Source of the DNA: Nocardia flavorosea
GTDB taxonomy: Bacteria; Actinomycetota; Actinomycetes; Mycobacteriales; Mycobacteriaceae
Length of the DNA: 64,000 nt
NCBI RefSeq assembly: GCF_015477805.1
Contig: NZ_JADLQL010000001.1
Coordinates: 62,001-126,000 of the forward strand
Direction of reading: 5' to 3'
Of the stretch, positions 17,209 through 25,711 are shown piece after piece; position 1 is the first letter of the stretch, and each line of letters opens with the position of its first letter. The notes below the pieces were generated by a model. That model had not been told where the DNA came from. It ran no database searches and worked only from the letters and a program-made list of their open reading frames with translations. Made by a program: the position numbers and the translations under genes.

Positions 17209-17261
17209 CTCCCGCTCATCGGGATCAGCAACCCGGCATCGCATTATCGTCGCCTTACGAT
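17209..17261 (+). promoter_or_regulatory. Box promoter 5 (leaderless SnoaL-like gene)
   Basis: Box CTCCCGCTCATCGGGA at 17209-17224 and -10 TACGAT at 17256-17261. The offset of 33 is the longest in the set. The GTG start lies six bases after the -10. Confidence 0.5.
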
Positions 17262-17267
17262 CCGATC

Positions 17268-17744
17268 GTGACTTCTTCGTCCGAATCCACCAACTCCGAA
17301 CCGGGTAAACCCGACCGTGATGCCGTGGCCGATACGGTGAACCGATACACCTACGCACTCGACGAGCGGGACTGGGGCCTGCTCGACGAGGTATTCGCAC
17401 CGGATGCGGTGGCCCGCTACGGCGGGTCCGCGGCTCCCGCGGTCCGCGGCCGCGCCGATATCGTGGCGATGATCCGGTCCTTCCTGGACCGGTGCGGTCC
17501 CTCCCAGCATCTGCTCGGCAACCACGTCATCGATATCGAGGGCGATATCGCCACTTCGATCTGCAAGGCGCGAGTTCTGCATATCGGCACCGGGGAGCAC
17601 TCGCACATCACCTACGAATGCGTCGGCGTGTACCGGGACCGGTTGACCCGGTCGGCGCAGGGCTGGCGGATTGCCGAACGCACCTTCGTCATCGATATCG
17701 AATTGGGGGACCGAAACGCGGTCCTGGGCGGGGGCGCCGGCTAG
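17268..17744 (+). CDS. SnoaL-like (NTF2-fold) protein, probably leaderless
   Basis: A 158-residue NTF2-fold protein. After a 17-residue Ser/Glu-rich start come NRYTYALDERDWGLLDEVFAPDAV, the classic SnoaL_4 opening helix, then a RGRADIVAMIRSFLDRCG segment and paired strands such as HIGTGEHSHITYECVGVYRD. His80 in SQHLLGNHVIDI matches the conserved HxxxN pattern of aromatic-ring-linked SnoaL_4 proteins. The GTG start sits six bases after TACGAT, so the transcript is likely leaderless. A dehydratase, isomerase or cyclase role is possible; nothing more specific is visible. Confidence 0.78.
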   Translation: MTSSSESTNSEPGKPDRDAVADTVNRYTYALDERDWGLLDEVFAPDAVARYGGSAAPAVRGRADIVAMIRSFLDRCGPSQHLLGNHVIDIEGDIATSICKARVLHIGTGEHSHITYECVGVYRDRLTRSAQGWRIAERTFVIDIELGDRNAVLGGGAG

Positions 17745-17753
17745 CGACCCCGT

Positions 17754-17773
17754 GGCCGGGCCTCTCTCCGGCC
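17754..17773 (+). terminator. Small hairpin
   Basis: GGCCGG and CCGGCC form a 6-bp stem with an 8-base loop, ten bases after the SnoaL-like gene. A box-like CTCCCGGTAGCCGGAA follows at 17785-17800, without a matching -10. Confidence 0.3.
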
Positions 17774-17852
17774 TTGTCCGGTCGCTCCCGGTAGCCGGAA
17801 GCGGCCGAATCGTCGCGGTGTGCCCGTGCCCCGCGGAACGAAAGGAAAACAC

Positions 17853-18242
17853 ATGCCCGGTCCTCGTTTTGCCTTCACCAAGATCCTGGTGAACGACCTG
17901 CCGGCTCAATTCGACTTCTACTCCACGGTGTTCGGCCGGGTGGAGCGAACGCGCTACGAGTTCGACGACCGGCCCGATGCGCTCGCCGAGATCATCATGA
18001 CCTCACCGGACGGGGCCGAACAGTCGCTGGTGCTGTTGCACTACAAGAACCGGCCCGCCCCGGCTCCGGGTTCGGCGGTGATCGGTTTCGAGGTGCAGGG
18101 GCTCGACGATGTTGTGCGGCGCGCCGCGGCGGCCGGCGCCACCGTGACCCAACAGCCCACCACGATGGCGGATATCGGCATCCGGGTCGCGTTCGTCGCC
18201 GATCCGGAAGGGCATGTACTGGAACTGTTCGAACGGCTGTGA
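17853..18242 (+). CDS. VOC-family protein (glyoxalase/bleomycin-resistance fold)
   Basis: A 129-residue single VOC domain beginning RFAFTKILVNDLPAQFDFYSTVFG and ending VAFVADPEGHVLELFERL, both standard for the glyoxalase family. The C-terminal Glu in VLELFE is retained as a possible metal ligand, but the N-terminal ligand position is Lys or Thr rather than His, so metal binding is doubtful. ATG 17853 has AAAGGA seven bases upstream. It may belong to the transcript of the SnoaL-like gene. Function unknown. Confidence 0.8.
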   Translation: MPGPRFAFTKILVNDLPAQFDFYSTVFGRVERTRYEFDDRPDALAEIIMTSPDGAEQSLVLLHYKNRPAPAPGSAVIGFEVQGLDDVVRRAAAAGATVTQQPTTMADIGIRVAFVADPEGHVLELFERL

Positions 18243-18282
18243 CCGGCAGTTCCGGTGCAGGCACGGACTTCTGCCGTCGAAC

Positions 18283-18334
18283 TTCCTGCTCAGCGGGAGG
18301 GTGCGTGGTTTCCGCGGGTCCGGCGGCTTAACGT
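18283..18334 (+). promoter_or_regulatory. Box promoter 6 for the 350-residue unknown
   Basis: Box TTCCTGCTCAGCGGGA at 18283-18298 and -10 TAACGT at 18329-18334 (offset 32). The same TAACGTCG sequence recurs in box promoter 8. Confidence 0.65.
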
Positions 18335-18550
18335 CGAAACCGGACCATCGGACCGCGCAGAGACCTGCAACGGTTCCCGTAGCGCGGCTGTGGTCCGTGC
18401 GGAACGCAGGCGCAGGGAGCACCGGCCGCCGTCCCCCGGCCCTTCCTGGCGTCCCGCATCCGTATCGCCGCGGGCCGGGCGTGCTGGGCCCGCTCGCCTC
18501 CGGATGCGGCGTGGGCCGCGCGGCATCGGGATCGAAGGAAGAAGGAAATC
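18335..18550 (+). other. Long 5' leader
   Basis: About 210 nt between the predicted start of transcription and ATG 18551. I see no gene or known riboswitch in it. Confidence 0.35.
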
Positions 18551-19603
18551 ATGACTGCAACTCTCTCGGCTTCCGGCAGGCATCCGCTCGTCCCGGTCGC
18601 CCCGCCCCGCGTCGTCGGCGATCTGTACTCCAGCGCCGAAACCGCCGCCTTGTTCGGCGTGATCGCCGATCACGGGCCGTGGCCGCTGGTACTGGCACAC
18701 CATTTCGCCTCGACCGAGGAGTATCTGGCCGTTTCCGGCGGGGCAGACCGCAAAGCGGATGCGAAACTCTCGGATTTCGCCGCGCCGGTGTTCCGCGGTT
18801 ACCTCGCCAAAGAGGGTGTGGCCTTCTACGACGAGATCCGCGATATCTACCTGAGCCGGACACTGCTCGAACACGCCAAGAGCGTGCACGGTGCCCGCTA
18901 CGGCATGGCCCATCACATGCTGTTCAATATGGCGGTCCCGTCGCGCAGTTTCGACGCCGGCCATTTCGACAGCGGTAACTGGCGCGGGATGAGTTCGGTC
19001 GACACCCCGATCTGGCTGCTCAGTGTAATGGCGAAATCGGGGCTGTTCGACGCATGGGAGGTCAAGACCTCGCAGGTGATCACCTACTTCTACGATTCCG
19101 ACCTCGACGGCGGATTCACCTATTGGCCCGACGGTCCCGACCGCGCACCGCAGCGGCTGGCGGCTCCGTTCTGGAATACCGCAGTGCTGTCGGACAATTC
19201 GAAGATGTACCACCGGCGCGAAGCCAACGGCCCGCGCGACCGGCGCGATATGCCGGAACTCGAAATGCATACGCGTCTGCACGGCGACAACGGCGAGTGG
19301 GTGGTGCGCAACGGCGATACCGAAATCGGCCGGTACACCGACGGCGACGTCCGGACCCTGTTCCATTACACCGCGCTCGTCTTCGACGACCGGCGCGATG
19401 CCGACCGCTATCTCGACCACACCGACGACCTCACTGCCGACAAGGTATTCGATATCCTCGGCGAGGATCTGCTACGCCGCGGAATCGAATTCGAATTCCC
19501 GGCCGACCCCCTGACCGATCGGGATTTCATCGCGCTGCTCACCGCCACCTACGCGATGGCGCCCGCCGAATACCCGGCCGAGGCCCCGCTCGACGTCAAC
19601 TGA
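18551..19603 (+). CDS. Unrecognised 350-residue protein, possible Fe(II)/2-oxoglutarate-type oxygenase fold
   Basis: I do not recognise the family. The start is firm (GAAGGAAGAAGG before ATG). Residues 1-30 carry a PRVVGDLYSS element, the middle is aromatic-rich, and AGHFDSGNWRG at about 137-147 offers an HxD pair. YHRREANGPRDRRD about 80 residues later offers a distal His with a following Arg. HxD...H with Arg ten residues on is the pattern of Fe(II)/2-oxoglutarate dioxygenases, but the match is loose. No signal peptide or membrane helix is visible. It has its own box promoter and so belongs to the putative regulon. Treat it as a possible novel oxygenase. Confidence 0.7.
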   Translation: MTATLSASGRHPLVPVAPPRVVGDLYSSAETAALFGVIADHGPWPLVLAHHFASTEEYLAVSGGADRKADAKLSDFAAPVFRGYLAKEGVAFYDEIRDIYLSRTLLEHAKSVHGARYGMAHHMLFNMAVPSRSFDAGHFDSGNWRGMSSVDTPIWLLSVMAKSGLFDAWEVKTSQVITYFYDSDLDGGFTYWPDGPDRAPQRLAAPFWNTAVLSDNSKMYHRREANGPRDRRDMPELEMHTRLHGDNGEWVVRNGDTEIGRYTDGDVRTLFHYTALVFDDRRDADRYLDHTDDLTADKVFDILGEDLLRRGIEFEFPADPLTDRDFIALLTATYAMAPAEYPAEAPLDVN

Positions 19604-19620
19604 GTGAACGACGTCACTCA
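19601..19620. terminator. Hairpin overlapping the stop codon
   Basis: TGAGTGA and TCACTCA form a perfect 7-bp stem with a 6-base loop. The core GTGA-N6-TCAC also resembles a CRP site, but its place at the 3' end favours termination. Confidence 0.4.
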
Positions 19621-19637
19621 TACGGTGGCATGCCCGG

Positions 19638-19955
19638 TCATACAGGTGGCAGGCCGGAATCGATGTCGTGGCCGTCGAGCCGCTCGATCTCCGTGACAAC
19701 CTCTCCGGTCGGGTCGAGGCTCAGCTGCACAACAGGCTCACCGTCGCGCTCCACCTGCACGACCCGTGAGCCCGATGACCCGGACGGCGCGGTCAACAAG
19801 ACTGTACAAGCGGGCCCGAATGTGCACCGACCATGGAACCTCAGTCCCAAGACGGTTCCGGCAAGGCGGCCGTTCTCGACTCCCAGAAGGGCGACAATCT
19901 CGGTAACGAGAGCTGGCAAAACCGCGCCCAGCCGGGGAAACTCAGCTGCCGTCAT
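19638..19955 (-). CDS. Hypothetical 105-residue protein, possibly leaderless
   Basis: A minus-strand frame with plausible protein composition and no family I recognise. It is Leu/Val-rich at the N-terminus (AVLPALVTEIVALLGVENG) and has alternating strand-like segments at the C-terminus (RVVQVERDGEPVVQLSLD). The ATG at 19955 is six bases after TAAGGT, a good -10 on the minus strand, so a leaderless transcript is likely. It lies alone between two plus-strand genes. It could be a small beta-rich binding protein. The frame is real only if expression or homologues support it. Confidence 0.45.
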   Translation of the reverse strand: MTAAEFPRLGAVLPALVTEIVALLGVENGRLAGTVLGLRFHGRCTFGPACTVLLTAPSGSSGSRVVQVERDGEPVVQLSLDPTGEVVTEIERLDGHDIDSGLPPV

Positions 19956-20128
19956 GCCCGGACCTTACAGGGGATCTCATTGTCCGGAATTCGCACCGCA
20001 CCACCGAAAAATGTCGTGGTAGACGTGTGACCTCCCCTGCCGGGTCGAACGCGACTCCCCGGAAAACGGCGCCGCGGCGGTAGCAGCCGGCAACTCCGGC
20101 CCGGTCAGGGCCGCAACAGGAGGAAATG

Positions 20129-20965
20129 ATGAACGATTTCACGGGCCGTGTCGTACTGGTCACCGGTGCCGCACGCGGTCAGGGCCGGGCGCATGCCCTC
20201 GCCTTCGCCGAGCGTGGCGCCGATGTGGTGATCTGCGATCGGTGTGCGGATGTGCCGGCGGTCGGCTACGCGATGGGACGGAAGGAGGACCTCGCCGAGA
20301 CCAAGGCCCTGGTCGAAGCGACGGGCCGGCGCTGCCTCGCCGAGCAGGCCGACACCGCAGACCAGGTGGCCGTACAGGCCCTGGTGGCGCGCGCCGAATC
20401 GGAATTCGGCGGGATCGACATTGCCGTCGCCAATGCGGGAGTGTCGGCGGGCGCGCCGATTCAGGATGCTTTCGACGGACACTGGGCGGAGGTCGTCGGC
20501 ACGAATCTCACGGGGGTCTTCCATACCGTCGCCGCTGTCGCACCCGGCATGGTCGCGCGGGGTTACGGTCGGATCATCACCATCAGTTCGATGCTCGGCC
20601 GCGGCGCGGCGCCCGGGCAAGCGGCCTACTGCGCGTCGAAGTGGGGTGTGATCGGTATGACGAAAAGCGTGGCGCTCGAGCTCGCCCCGCACGGTGTGAC
20701 CGCGAACGTGGTCGCGCCCGGCAATATCGCCACCCCCATGGCGCAGAACGACGCCCTGTACCGGAAAATGCGGCCCGACCTGGAATCTCCGACCCTCGCC
20801 GATGCCGAACCGGTTTTCGCGACCCTGCATGCGCAGCCGGTACCGTTCCTCGACCCGTTCGAGGTGACCCGCGCCGTGCTGTATCTGGCCGACGAGGCAA
20901 GCGCGCATATCTCCGGCACCGTGATGCCGGTCGACGCCGGAGCGGCGGCCCGCGTCACCGCCTGA
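20129..20965 (+). CDS. Mycofactocin-type short-chain dehydrogenase
   Basis: A 278-residue SDR with cofactor loop TGAARGQG, NAGVS, catalytic ISSMLG and YCASK, and C-terminal HISGTVMPVDAG. Between strand 2 and helix C it carries the insertion GRKEDLAETKALVEATGRR, typical of the mycofactocin-coupled SDR subfamily, in which NAD(H) stays bound and electrons pass to the redox peptide mycofactocin. The second ATG (20129) stands five bases from AGGAGG and is preferred. No mycofactocin biosynthesis genes are in the window. The substrate is probably a secondary alcohol on a bulky compound. Confidence 0.87.
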   Translation: MNDFTGRVVLVTGAARGQGRAHALAFAERGADVVICDRCADVPAVGYAMGRKEDLAETKALVEATGRRCLAEQADTADQVAVQALVARAESEFGGIDIAVANAGVSAGAPIQDAFDGHWAEVVGTNLTGVFHTVAAVAPGMVARGYGRIITISSMLGRGAAPGQAAYCASKWGVIGMTKSVALELAPHGVTANVVAPGNIATPMAQNDALYRKMRPDLESPTLADAEPVFATLHAQPVPFLDPFEVTRAVLYLADEASAHISGTVMPVDAGAAARVTA

Positions 20966-21057
20966 GCGGGTCGGTGGTGGCAGGTGGTGGCCTGCCGGCC
21001 TCCGATGCAGAGCCCGGTACTGCCGGCGGAGCTGGACGGCACAGCAGCAGAACATCT

Positions 21058-21108
21058 TCCCGGTGAGCGGGATTTCCCGGAATCGGGCGGCTCCCCACCA
21101 CTGACACT
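21058..21108 (+). promoter_or_regulatory. Box promoter 7 for the KstD-like gene
   Basis: Box TCCCGGTGAGCGGGAT at 21058-21073 and -10 GACACT at 21103-21108 (offset 31). Confidence 0.6.
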
Positions 21109-21231
21109 GGGTCCGCCCCCGAGCAGACAGGACGACCGATACCCCGCCGCATCCAGGATTTGCCGCGGTCATCGTTCCGTACGAACTCGGTCGTCGAACC
21201 GGTCGCCGGTCGCAATGAACAGGAGAAGTCG

Positions 21232-22701
21232 ATGCCGGATGTGAGTGTTCACCCCGAGCGGCTCGCCGCGGTCACCGAATGGGACTACGAGGCCGATGTC
21301 GTGGTGGTGGGCTACGGGGTCGCGGGCGCGAGTGCAGCGATCGAAGCCGCACGTGCCGGAGCCGATGTACTGGTCCTCGAGCGGACCGGGGGCTGGGGCG
21401 GTGCGGCGGCGCTCTCGGGCGGGTTCATCTATCTCGGCGGCGGCACCCCGCTGCAGAAGACACTCGGTTTCGAGGATACGCCCGAGAACATGGAGCGTTT
21501 CCTCATGGCCGCGCTCGGCCCGGGCGCCGACCAGGCCAAGATCCACGACTATTGCCAGGGTAGTGTGGAACATTTCGAATGGCTTGTCGCACAGGGGGTG
21601 CCGTTCAAAGAGGAATTCTGGGGTGAACCGGGCTGGGAGCCGCCGGCCGACCAGGGCCTGATGTTCTCCGGCGGAGAGAACGCCGCACCGTACAACACCC
21701 TCGCCACTCCGGCACCCCGCGGTCACCTGCCGCAGATGGCCGATAAACACACCAGTGAGAAAGGCGGCGGTTTCATGTTGATGAAACCGCTCACCGATAC
21801 CGCGGCGGCACTGGGTGTGCGCGCCGAATACGATGTGCGGCTGCAACGCCTGGTCGTCGACGACGCCGGCCGGGTCGCCGGTGTGGTGGCCAAACGCTAC
21901 GGCAAACCGGTGTTCGTCCGCGCGCGCCGGGGCGTGGTGCTGGCGACCGGTAGCTTCGCCTACAACCAGCAGATGGTCGAGGCCTACACCCCGCTGCTGA
22001 TCAACCGCCCCGCGGCCGCCATCGAGGAACACGACGGTATCGGCATCCTGGTGGCGCAGGCCCTGGGCGCCCAGCTGGCGCATATGGATGCCATCGAGGT
22101 CGCCATCTTCGCCGATCCGCAGATGATCGCTCGCGGAATTCTCGTCAACGGGCGCGGCCAGCGCTACATCCCCGAGGATTCCTATCCCAGCCATATCGGG
22201 CAGTCGACCCTGATCCGCCAGCACAACGAAGCATTCCTGATCATCGACGAAGCCGCCCTCGAGGAGGCGAACACGAGCGTGTCGAGCAGTGCGGCGATGC
22301 GCAGTGCGCCACCCACCTGGGTCGCGGAATCGGTCGAGGAATTGGAAACGGAGATCGGGCTTCCGGCCGGGGTCCTGCAGGCCACCGTCGAGGTCTACAA
22401 CCGGCACGCGAAGGACGGCGCGGATCCTCTGTTGGGCAAGAAAACCCAGTGGGTGAAACCGATCGGCACACCGCTGGCGGCCTACGATCTGCGCAACCGC
22501 ACAGGAGGGTTCACCCTCGGTGGCCTGCGCACCGATCTCGACTCCCGGGTCGTGCACGTCTCCGGCGAACCGATCCCCGGTCTTTTCGCCGCCGGTCGCT
22601 GCACCTCCGGAATCAGCGCCGGTGGCTATGTGAGCGGGGCGTCCCTCGGGGACGGTAGCTTCTACGGCCGCCGCGCCGGCCGTGCCGCCGCCGGTTCCTG
22701 A
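21232..22701 (+). CDS. KstD-like FAD-dependent dehydrogenase (copy 1)
   Basis: A 489-residue flavoprotein of the fumarate reductase/3-ketosteroid delta-1-dehydrogenase superfamily. The FAD-binding fold starts at VVVVGYGVAGASAAIEAARA (GxGxxG-like), with the Glu of VLVLERTGG for the ribose, then GAAALSGGFIYLGGG. The C-terminal nucleotide-closing segment is GLFAAGRCTSGISAGGYVSG. ATG 21232 follows AGGAGA. It differs from the copies at 30, 49 and 54 kb in the substrate domain, so it may act on another ring or be a fumarate-reductase-like ene-reductase. It has its own box promoter. Confidence 0.85.
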   Translation: MPDVSVHPERLAAVTEWDYEADVVVVGYGVAGASAAIEAARAGADVLVLERTGGWGGAAALSGGFIYLGGGTPLQKTLGFEDTPENMERFLMAALGPGADQAKIHDYCQGSVEHFEWLVAQGVPFKEEFWGEPGWEPPADQGLMFSGGENAAPYNTLATPAPRGHLPQMADKHTSEKGGGFMLMKPLTDTAAALGVRAEYDVRLQRLVVDDAGRVAGVVAKRYGKPVFVRARRGVVLATGSFAYNQQMVEAYTPLLINRPAAAIEEHDGIGILVAQALGAQLAHMDAIEVAIFADPQMIARGILVNGRGQRYIPEDSYPSHIGQSTLIRQHNEAFLIIDEAALEEANTSVSSSAAMRSAPPTWVAESVEELETEIGLPAGVLQATVEVYNRHAKDGADPLLGKKTQWVKPIGTPLAAYDLRNRTGGFTLGGLRTDLDSRVVHVSGEPIPGLFAAGRCTSGISAGGYVSGASLGDGSFYGRRAGRAAAGS

Positions 22702-22741
22702 CCTGCACGATGGCAACGAGCCCATCTGGGCCTTGGGGTAA

Positions 22742-23723
22742 TCATCCCCGAGGCCCGGATAGGAATCGTGCCGCCACCAGCGCGCCGACCTCCGATATCG
22801 CCGCTCGCGCCCGCGTCACCGACGGCGCCTGCATGGCGAACCCGTGGCCGACGCCGGGATAGCGGAGTTGGGCGGTGGGGACGCCGGCCGCGCGGAGGCG
22901 GTCGCCGTAGGCTTCCACGGCGTCGCGGAGGGGGTCGCCGTGGCCGACGGCGAGGATCGCCGGGGGGGAGGCCGGCGAGGGAGTCGGCGAGGGCGGGGAC
23001 ACCGTAAGCGTCGTCGGTGGAAGGGTCGTCGCCGAGGTAGAGGTTCTTCATCCAGTCGATGTCGGCGGCGGTGAGGAACGGGGAATCGCCGAACTCGCGC
23101 ATGGAGGGGCGGTCGGTGCGGCGTTCGATACCGGGATAGAACAGCACCTGCTGGGCGATGGCCGGGCCGTTCTCGTCGCGGCTGCGCAGGGCGGTGGCGG
23201 TGGCGAGGCTGCCGCCGGCGCTGTCGCCGCCGACACCGATCCGGGCGCGGTCCACGCCCCAGGTGGCAGCGTTTTCGGTGAGCCAGACCAGAGCGGCGTA
23301 GGCCTCGTCGTTGGCGACGGGGTAGCGGTGTTCGGGGGCGAGGCGATAGTCGACATTGCAGAGGACGGCGCCGGTGGCGTCGGCGATATCGCGGGCCAGG
23401 CGGTCGAACGAGTGCAGCGACCCCATGATCATGCCGCCGCCGTGGAACCAGACCAGGGCCGGTGCGTTCTCCGGCGGGGCGGCGACCGGCCGGTAGATCC
23501 GCACCGGGACCGGGCCGTGCGGGCCGGCGATGGTGGCGTCGCGGACCGACCGCATCTGCGGGCCGGCCGGACGTTCGATCGACTCCAACGCACGGCGGGC
23601 CGCTTCGACCCCGAGTTCGTGCAGCGGACCGGTGCGGCTCGCCCGCGTCCGCTCGACGATCACGGCCACATCCGGATCCCAGATCTCCTGCGCGGCAGAG
23701 GTGTTCTCGGTGGGGGTGGCCAT
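22742..23723 (-). pseudogene. HSL-type esterase interrupted by a frameshift in a C7 tract
   Basis: The gene starts at ATG 23723 and encodes a family IV alpha/beta hydrolase with WFHGGG and GDSAGG. At 22962-22968 the coding strand has seven C residues, and the open frame there changes into a meaningless Arg/Pro-rich tail. With six C residues translation would continue AILAVGHGDPLRDAVEAYG and reach the catalytic His segment YPGVGHGFAM, ending at 22742. Either the strain has lost the enzyme, the run is a phase-variable or slippage site, or the assembly has an extra base. It is the last gene of the operon that begins at 28768. Confidence 0.75.
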
Positions 23724-23732
23724 GGTGTTCTC

Positions 23733-24440
23733 CTAGGATTCTGCGGGGTCGGGCGGCCTGGTGGCGCGCAGCATCGTCCCGGCGCTGGTTTCACCGCCCT
23801 GGCGGTGCAGGTTCATCAGTTCGTCGAGGCGGTCGTTGTCGTGTTCGGCGAGCGCCTCGATCATCTGGTCGTGTTCGGCGAGGACCCGGGCGCGGGCGGC
23901 GGGGTCGTACAGATAGGTGGCGTGGTAGGGCATCGCCAGCGTCCACAACCGCCGTACCTCGCCGACCACCAGATTCAGCGGCGACTGTTCGAAAATGGCG
24001 AAGTGGAAGGCGTGGTTGCGCAGCCGCATCTCCAGCAGATCACCGCGATCGGCGGCCTCGACCACCAGATCGCCGAGCCGCCGGATCTCGGCCAGCACCT
24101 CGTCGGTGAACCGGGGCAGCGTGGCGATGATCTCCCGTTCGAGCGCGGCCCGCATCAGATAGATCTGGTCGAAATCCGATTGCCGCAGCCGGGCGACGGT
24201 GTATCCCACATTGTGTTCGTGGTCGACCAGACCGGCGGCGGCGAGCTGGCGCAGGGCCTCCCGGATGGGCAGCCGGCTGACGCCGAGGCGTTCGGCCATC
24301 AGCACCTGGCGGATCGGCTGCCCGGGCAGTAGTTCGCCGGTGACGATGAGTCGTTCGATCTCCTCGACGACGCGGGCCGCCGCCCGTTCACCGTCGCGCC
24401 CGCGGTCGCCGGGCGCGGAATCTGCGCTGGGATTGCTCAC
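23733..24440 (-). CDS. GntR-family regulator, FCD subfamily
   Basis: A 235-residue regulator. The winged helix lies at residues about 15-75, with QPIRQVLMAERLGVSRLPIREALRQL reduced to the usual FCD pattern (LGVSR...REALRQL). It is followed by a helical FCD ligand domain with metal-binding His residues (RNHAFHFAIF, EHDQMIEALAEHD). The GTG start overlaps the CaiB stop (GTGA). It is encoded within the operon it most likely controls, through the ATTGGATCCAAT palindrome upstream of the hydratase gene. The ligand is probably an acyl-CoA or acid from this pathway, by analogy with FadR-type proteins. Confidence 0.88.
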   Translation of the reverse strand: MSNPSADSAPGDRGRDGERAAARVVEEIERLIVTGELLPGQPIRQVLMAERLGVSRLPIREALRQLAAAGLVDHEHNVGYTVARLRQSDFDQIYLMRAALEREIIATLPRFTDEVLAEIRRLGDLVVEAADRGDLLEMRLRNHAFHFAIFEQSPLNLVVGEVRRLWTLAMPYHATYLYDPAARARVLAEHDQMIEALAEHDNDRLDELMNLHRQGGETSAGTMLRATRPPDPAES

Positions 24441-25711
24441 GGGTTCCCGAAGATACCAGCCGCGCGCAGTTCCTCGATGCGATCGGCGTCGTACCCCATC
24501 GCGGCGAGGACCGCGGTGGTATCGGACCCGCGCGGTACGGCGGGCCGCGGCCGGCGGTGCCCCGACCGGCCCAGCGCGATCGGGACACCGATCCCGCGAT
24601 AGTCGTCGGCATCGATGAACAGGCCCCGATGCCGGACCTGATCGGATAGCAGTGCTTCGTCGACCGTGTGCACCGGGCTCGCCGGGACGCCGGCCTGCTC
24701 GAGCCGCCGGCCCAGATCCTCGCGGGACCACTGCGCGATACGTTCGCCCAGCAGGGCCACGAGTTCGTCCCGGTGGGCGTAACGATCGCTGTTGGCGGCG
24801 AAGCGCGGATCGTCGGCAAGTCCGGGTAGGCCGAGAGCCTCGGTGAGTGAACGGAATTGCCGGTCGTTGGCCGCGCTGACGAAGAAATCGCCGTCCGCGG
24901 CCCGGAACACTTGGTACGGCGCCACCGTCGGATGAAAATCCCCCGTCCGCTGCGGTACCTTGCCGCCTGCCATCCAATTGGCAGCATGCGGGTGCAGGAT
25001 GGAGATGACGGAGTCCAGCAGCGTGATATCGATCAGCTGACCCTGCCCACTGCGGCCGCGTTCCAGCATCGCCAGCAGGATGCCGCTCACCGCCATATTG
25101 GCGGCGACGATATCGACGATGGGAATCCCCACCCGCAGCGGGTTGCCGTCGGGATAGCCGTTGACGCTCATCAGCCCGCCGAACGACTGGAGAACGGCGT
25201 CGTAACCGGGCAGCCCGCCCATCGGCCCGTCCACGCCGAAACCCGTGATCCGGCAGTAGATCATCGCCGGATGGCGTTCGCTGAGCACGGACTCGTAATC
25301 GAAACCCCAGCGTGCCATGGTGCCCGCCTTGAAGTTTTCGATCACGATATCGGCGCCGGCGAGCAGGTCGGCAAGGATCTCCCGCCCCGCCTCGGTGCGC
25401 AGGTCCAGGCTGATGTTGTCCTTGCTGTGGTTGAGGCTCGCGTAATAGGCGCTGCTGGCACCGGATTCCAGGAAGGGCGGGCCCCAGCCGCGAGTCTCGT
25501 CACCGGTGGGCGCCTCCACCTTGATGACCTCGGCGCCGTGGTCGGCCAGGATCTGGGCGGTGTAGGGCCCGGCGAGTACCCGGCTCAGGTCGAGCACCCG
25601 CACCCCGGTGAGCACACCGTTGCCGACGGCGGTGTCCGCGGCCCGCCAGGCAGCGCGGCCGTCGATGGGGGGCGTGGCGGAATGGTGCTCGGCCTGTGTG
25701 GTGACGGTCAT
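24437..25711 (-). CDS. CaiB/BaiF-type CoA-transferase (family III)
   Basis: A 424-residue family III CoA-transferase. It has the N-terminal VRVLDLSRVLAGPYTAQILADHGAEVIKVE region reduced to the hallmark LAGPY...DHGAEVIKVE, then SLNHSKDNISLDLRT, and GLPGYDAVLQSFGG with the conserved catalytic-region Asp. It moves CoA between an acyl-CoA and a free acid without ATP. Coupled overlaps of four bases on both sides place it between an acyl-CoA dehydrogenase and the GntR gene. It probably activates the acid product of the pathway for beta-oxidation. Confidence 0.9.
   Translation of the reverse strand: MTVTTQAEHHSATPPIDGRAAWRAADTAVGNGVLTGVRVLDLSRVLAGPYTAQILADHGAEVIKVEAPTGDETRGWGPPFLESGASSAYYASLNHSKDNISLDLRTEAGREILADLLAGADIVIENFKAGTMARWGFDYESVLSERHPAMIYCRITGFGVDGPMGGLPGYDAVLQSFGGLMSVNGYPDGNPLRVGIPIVDIVAANMAVSGILLAMLERGRSGQGQLIDITLLDSVISILHPHAANWMAGGKVPQRTGDFHPTVAPYQVFRAADGDFFVSAANDRQFRSLTEALGLPGLADDPRFAANSDRYAHRDELVALLGERIAQWSREDLGRRLEQAGVPASPVHTVDEALLSDQVRHRGLFIDADDYRGIGVPIALGRSGHRRPRPAVPRGSDTTAVLAAMGYDADRIEELRAAGIFGNP

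Noticed and set aside
17785..17800. Box-like CTCCCGGTAGCCGGAA ahead of the VOC gene at 17853
   Set aside because: The palindrome is good, but the sequence 30-33 nt on is GC-only with no TAnnnT; it is kept out of the promoter set.
19603..19618. Fourth CRP-like site (AGTGAACGACGTCACT)
   Set aside because: It lies immediately after a stop codon between the 3' ends of two convergent genes and forms a 7-bp hairpin, so a terminator is more likely.
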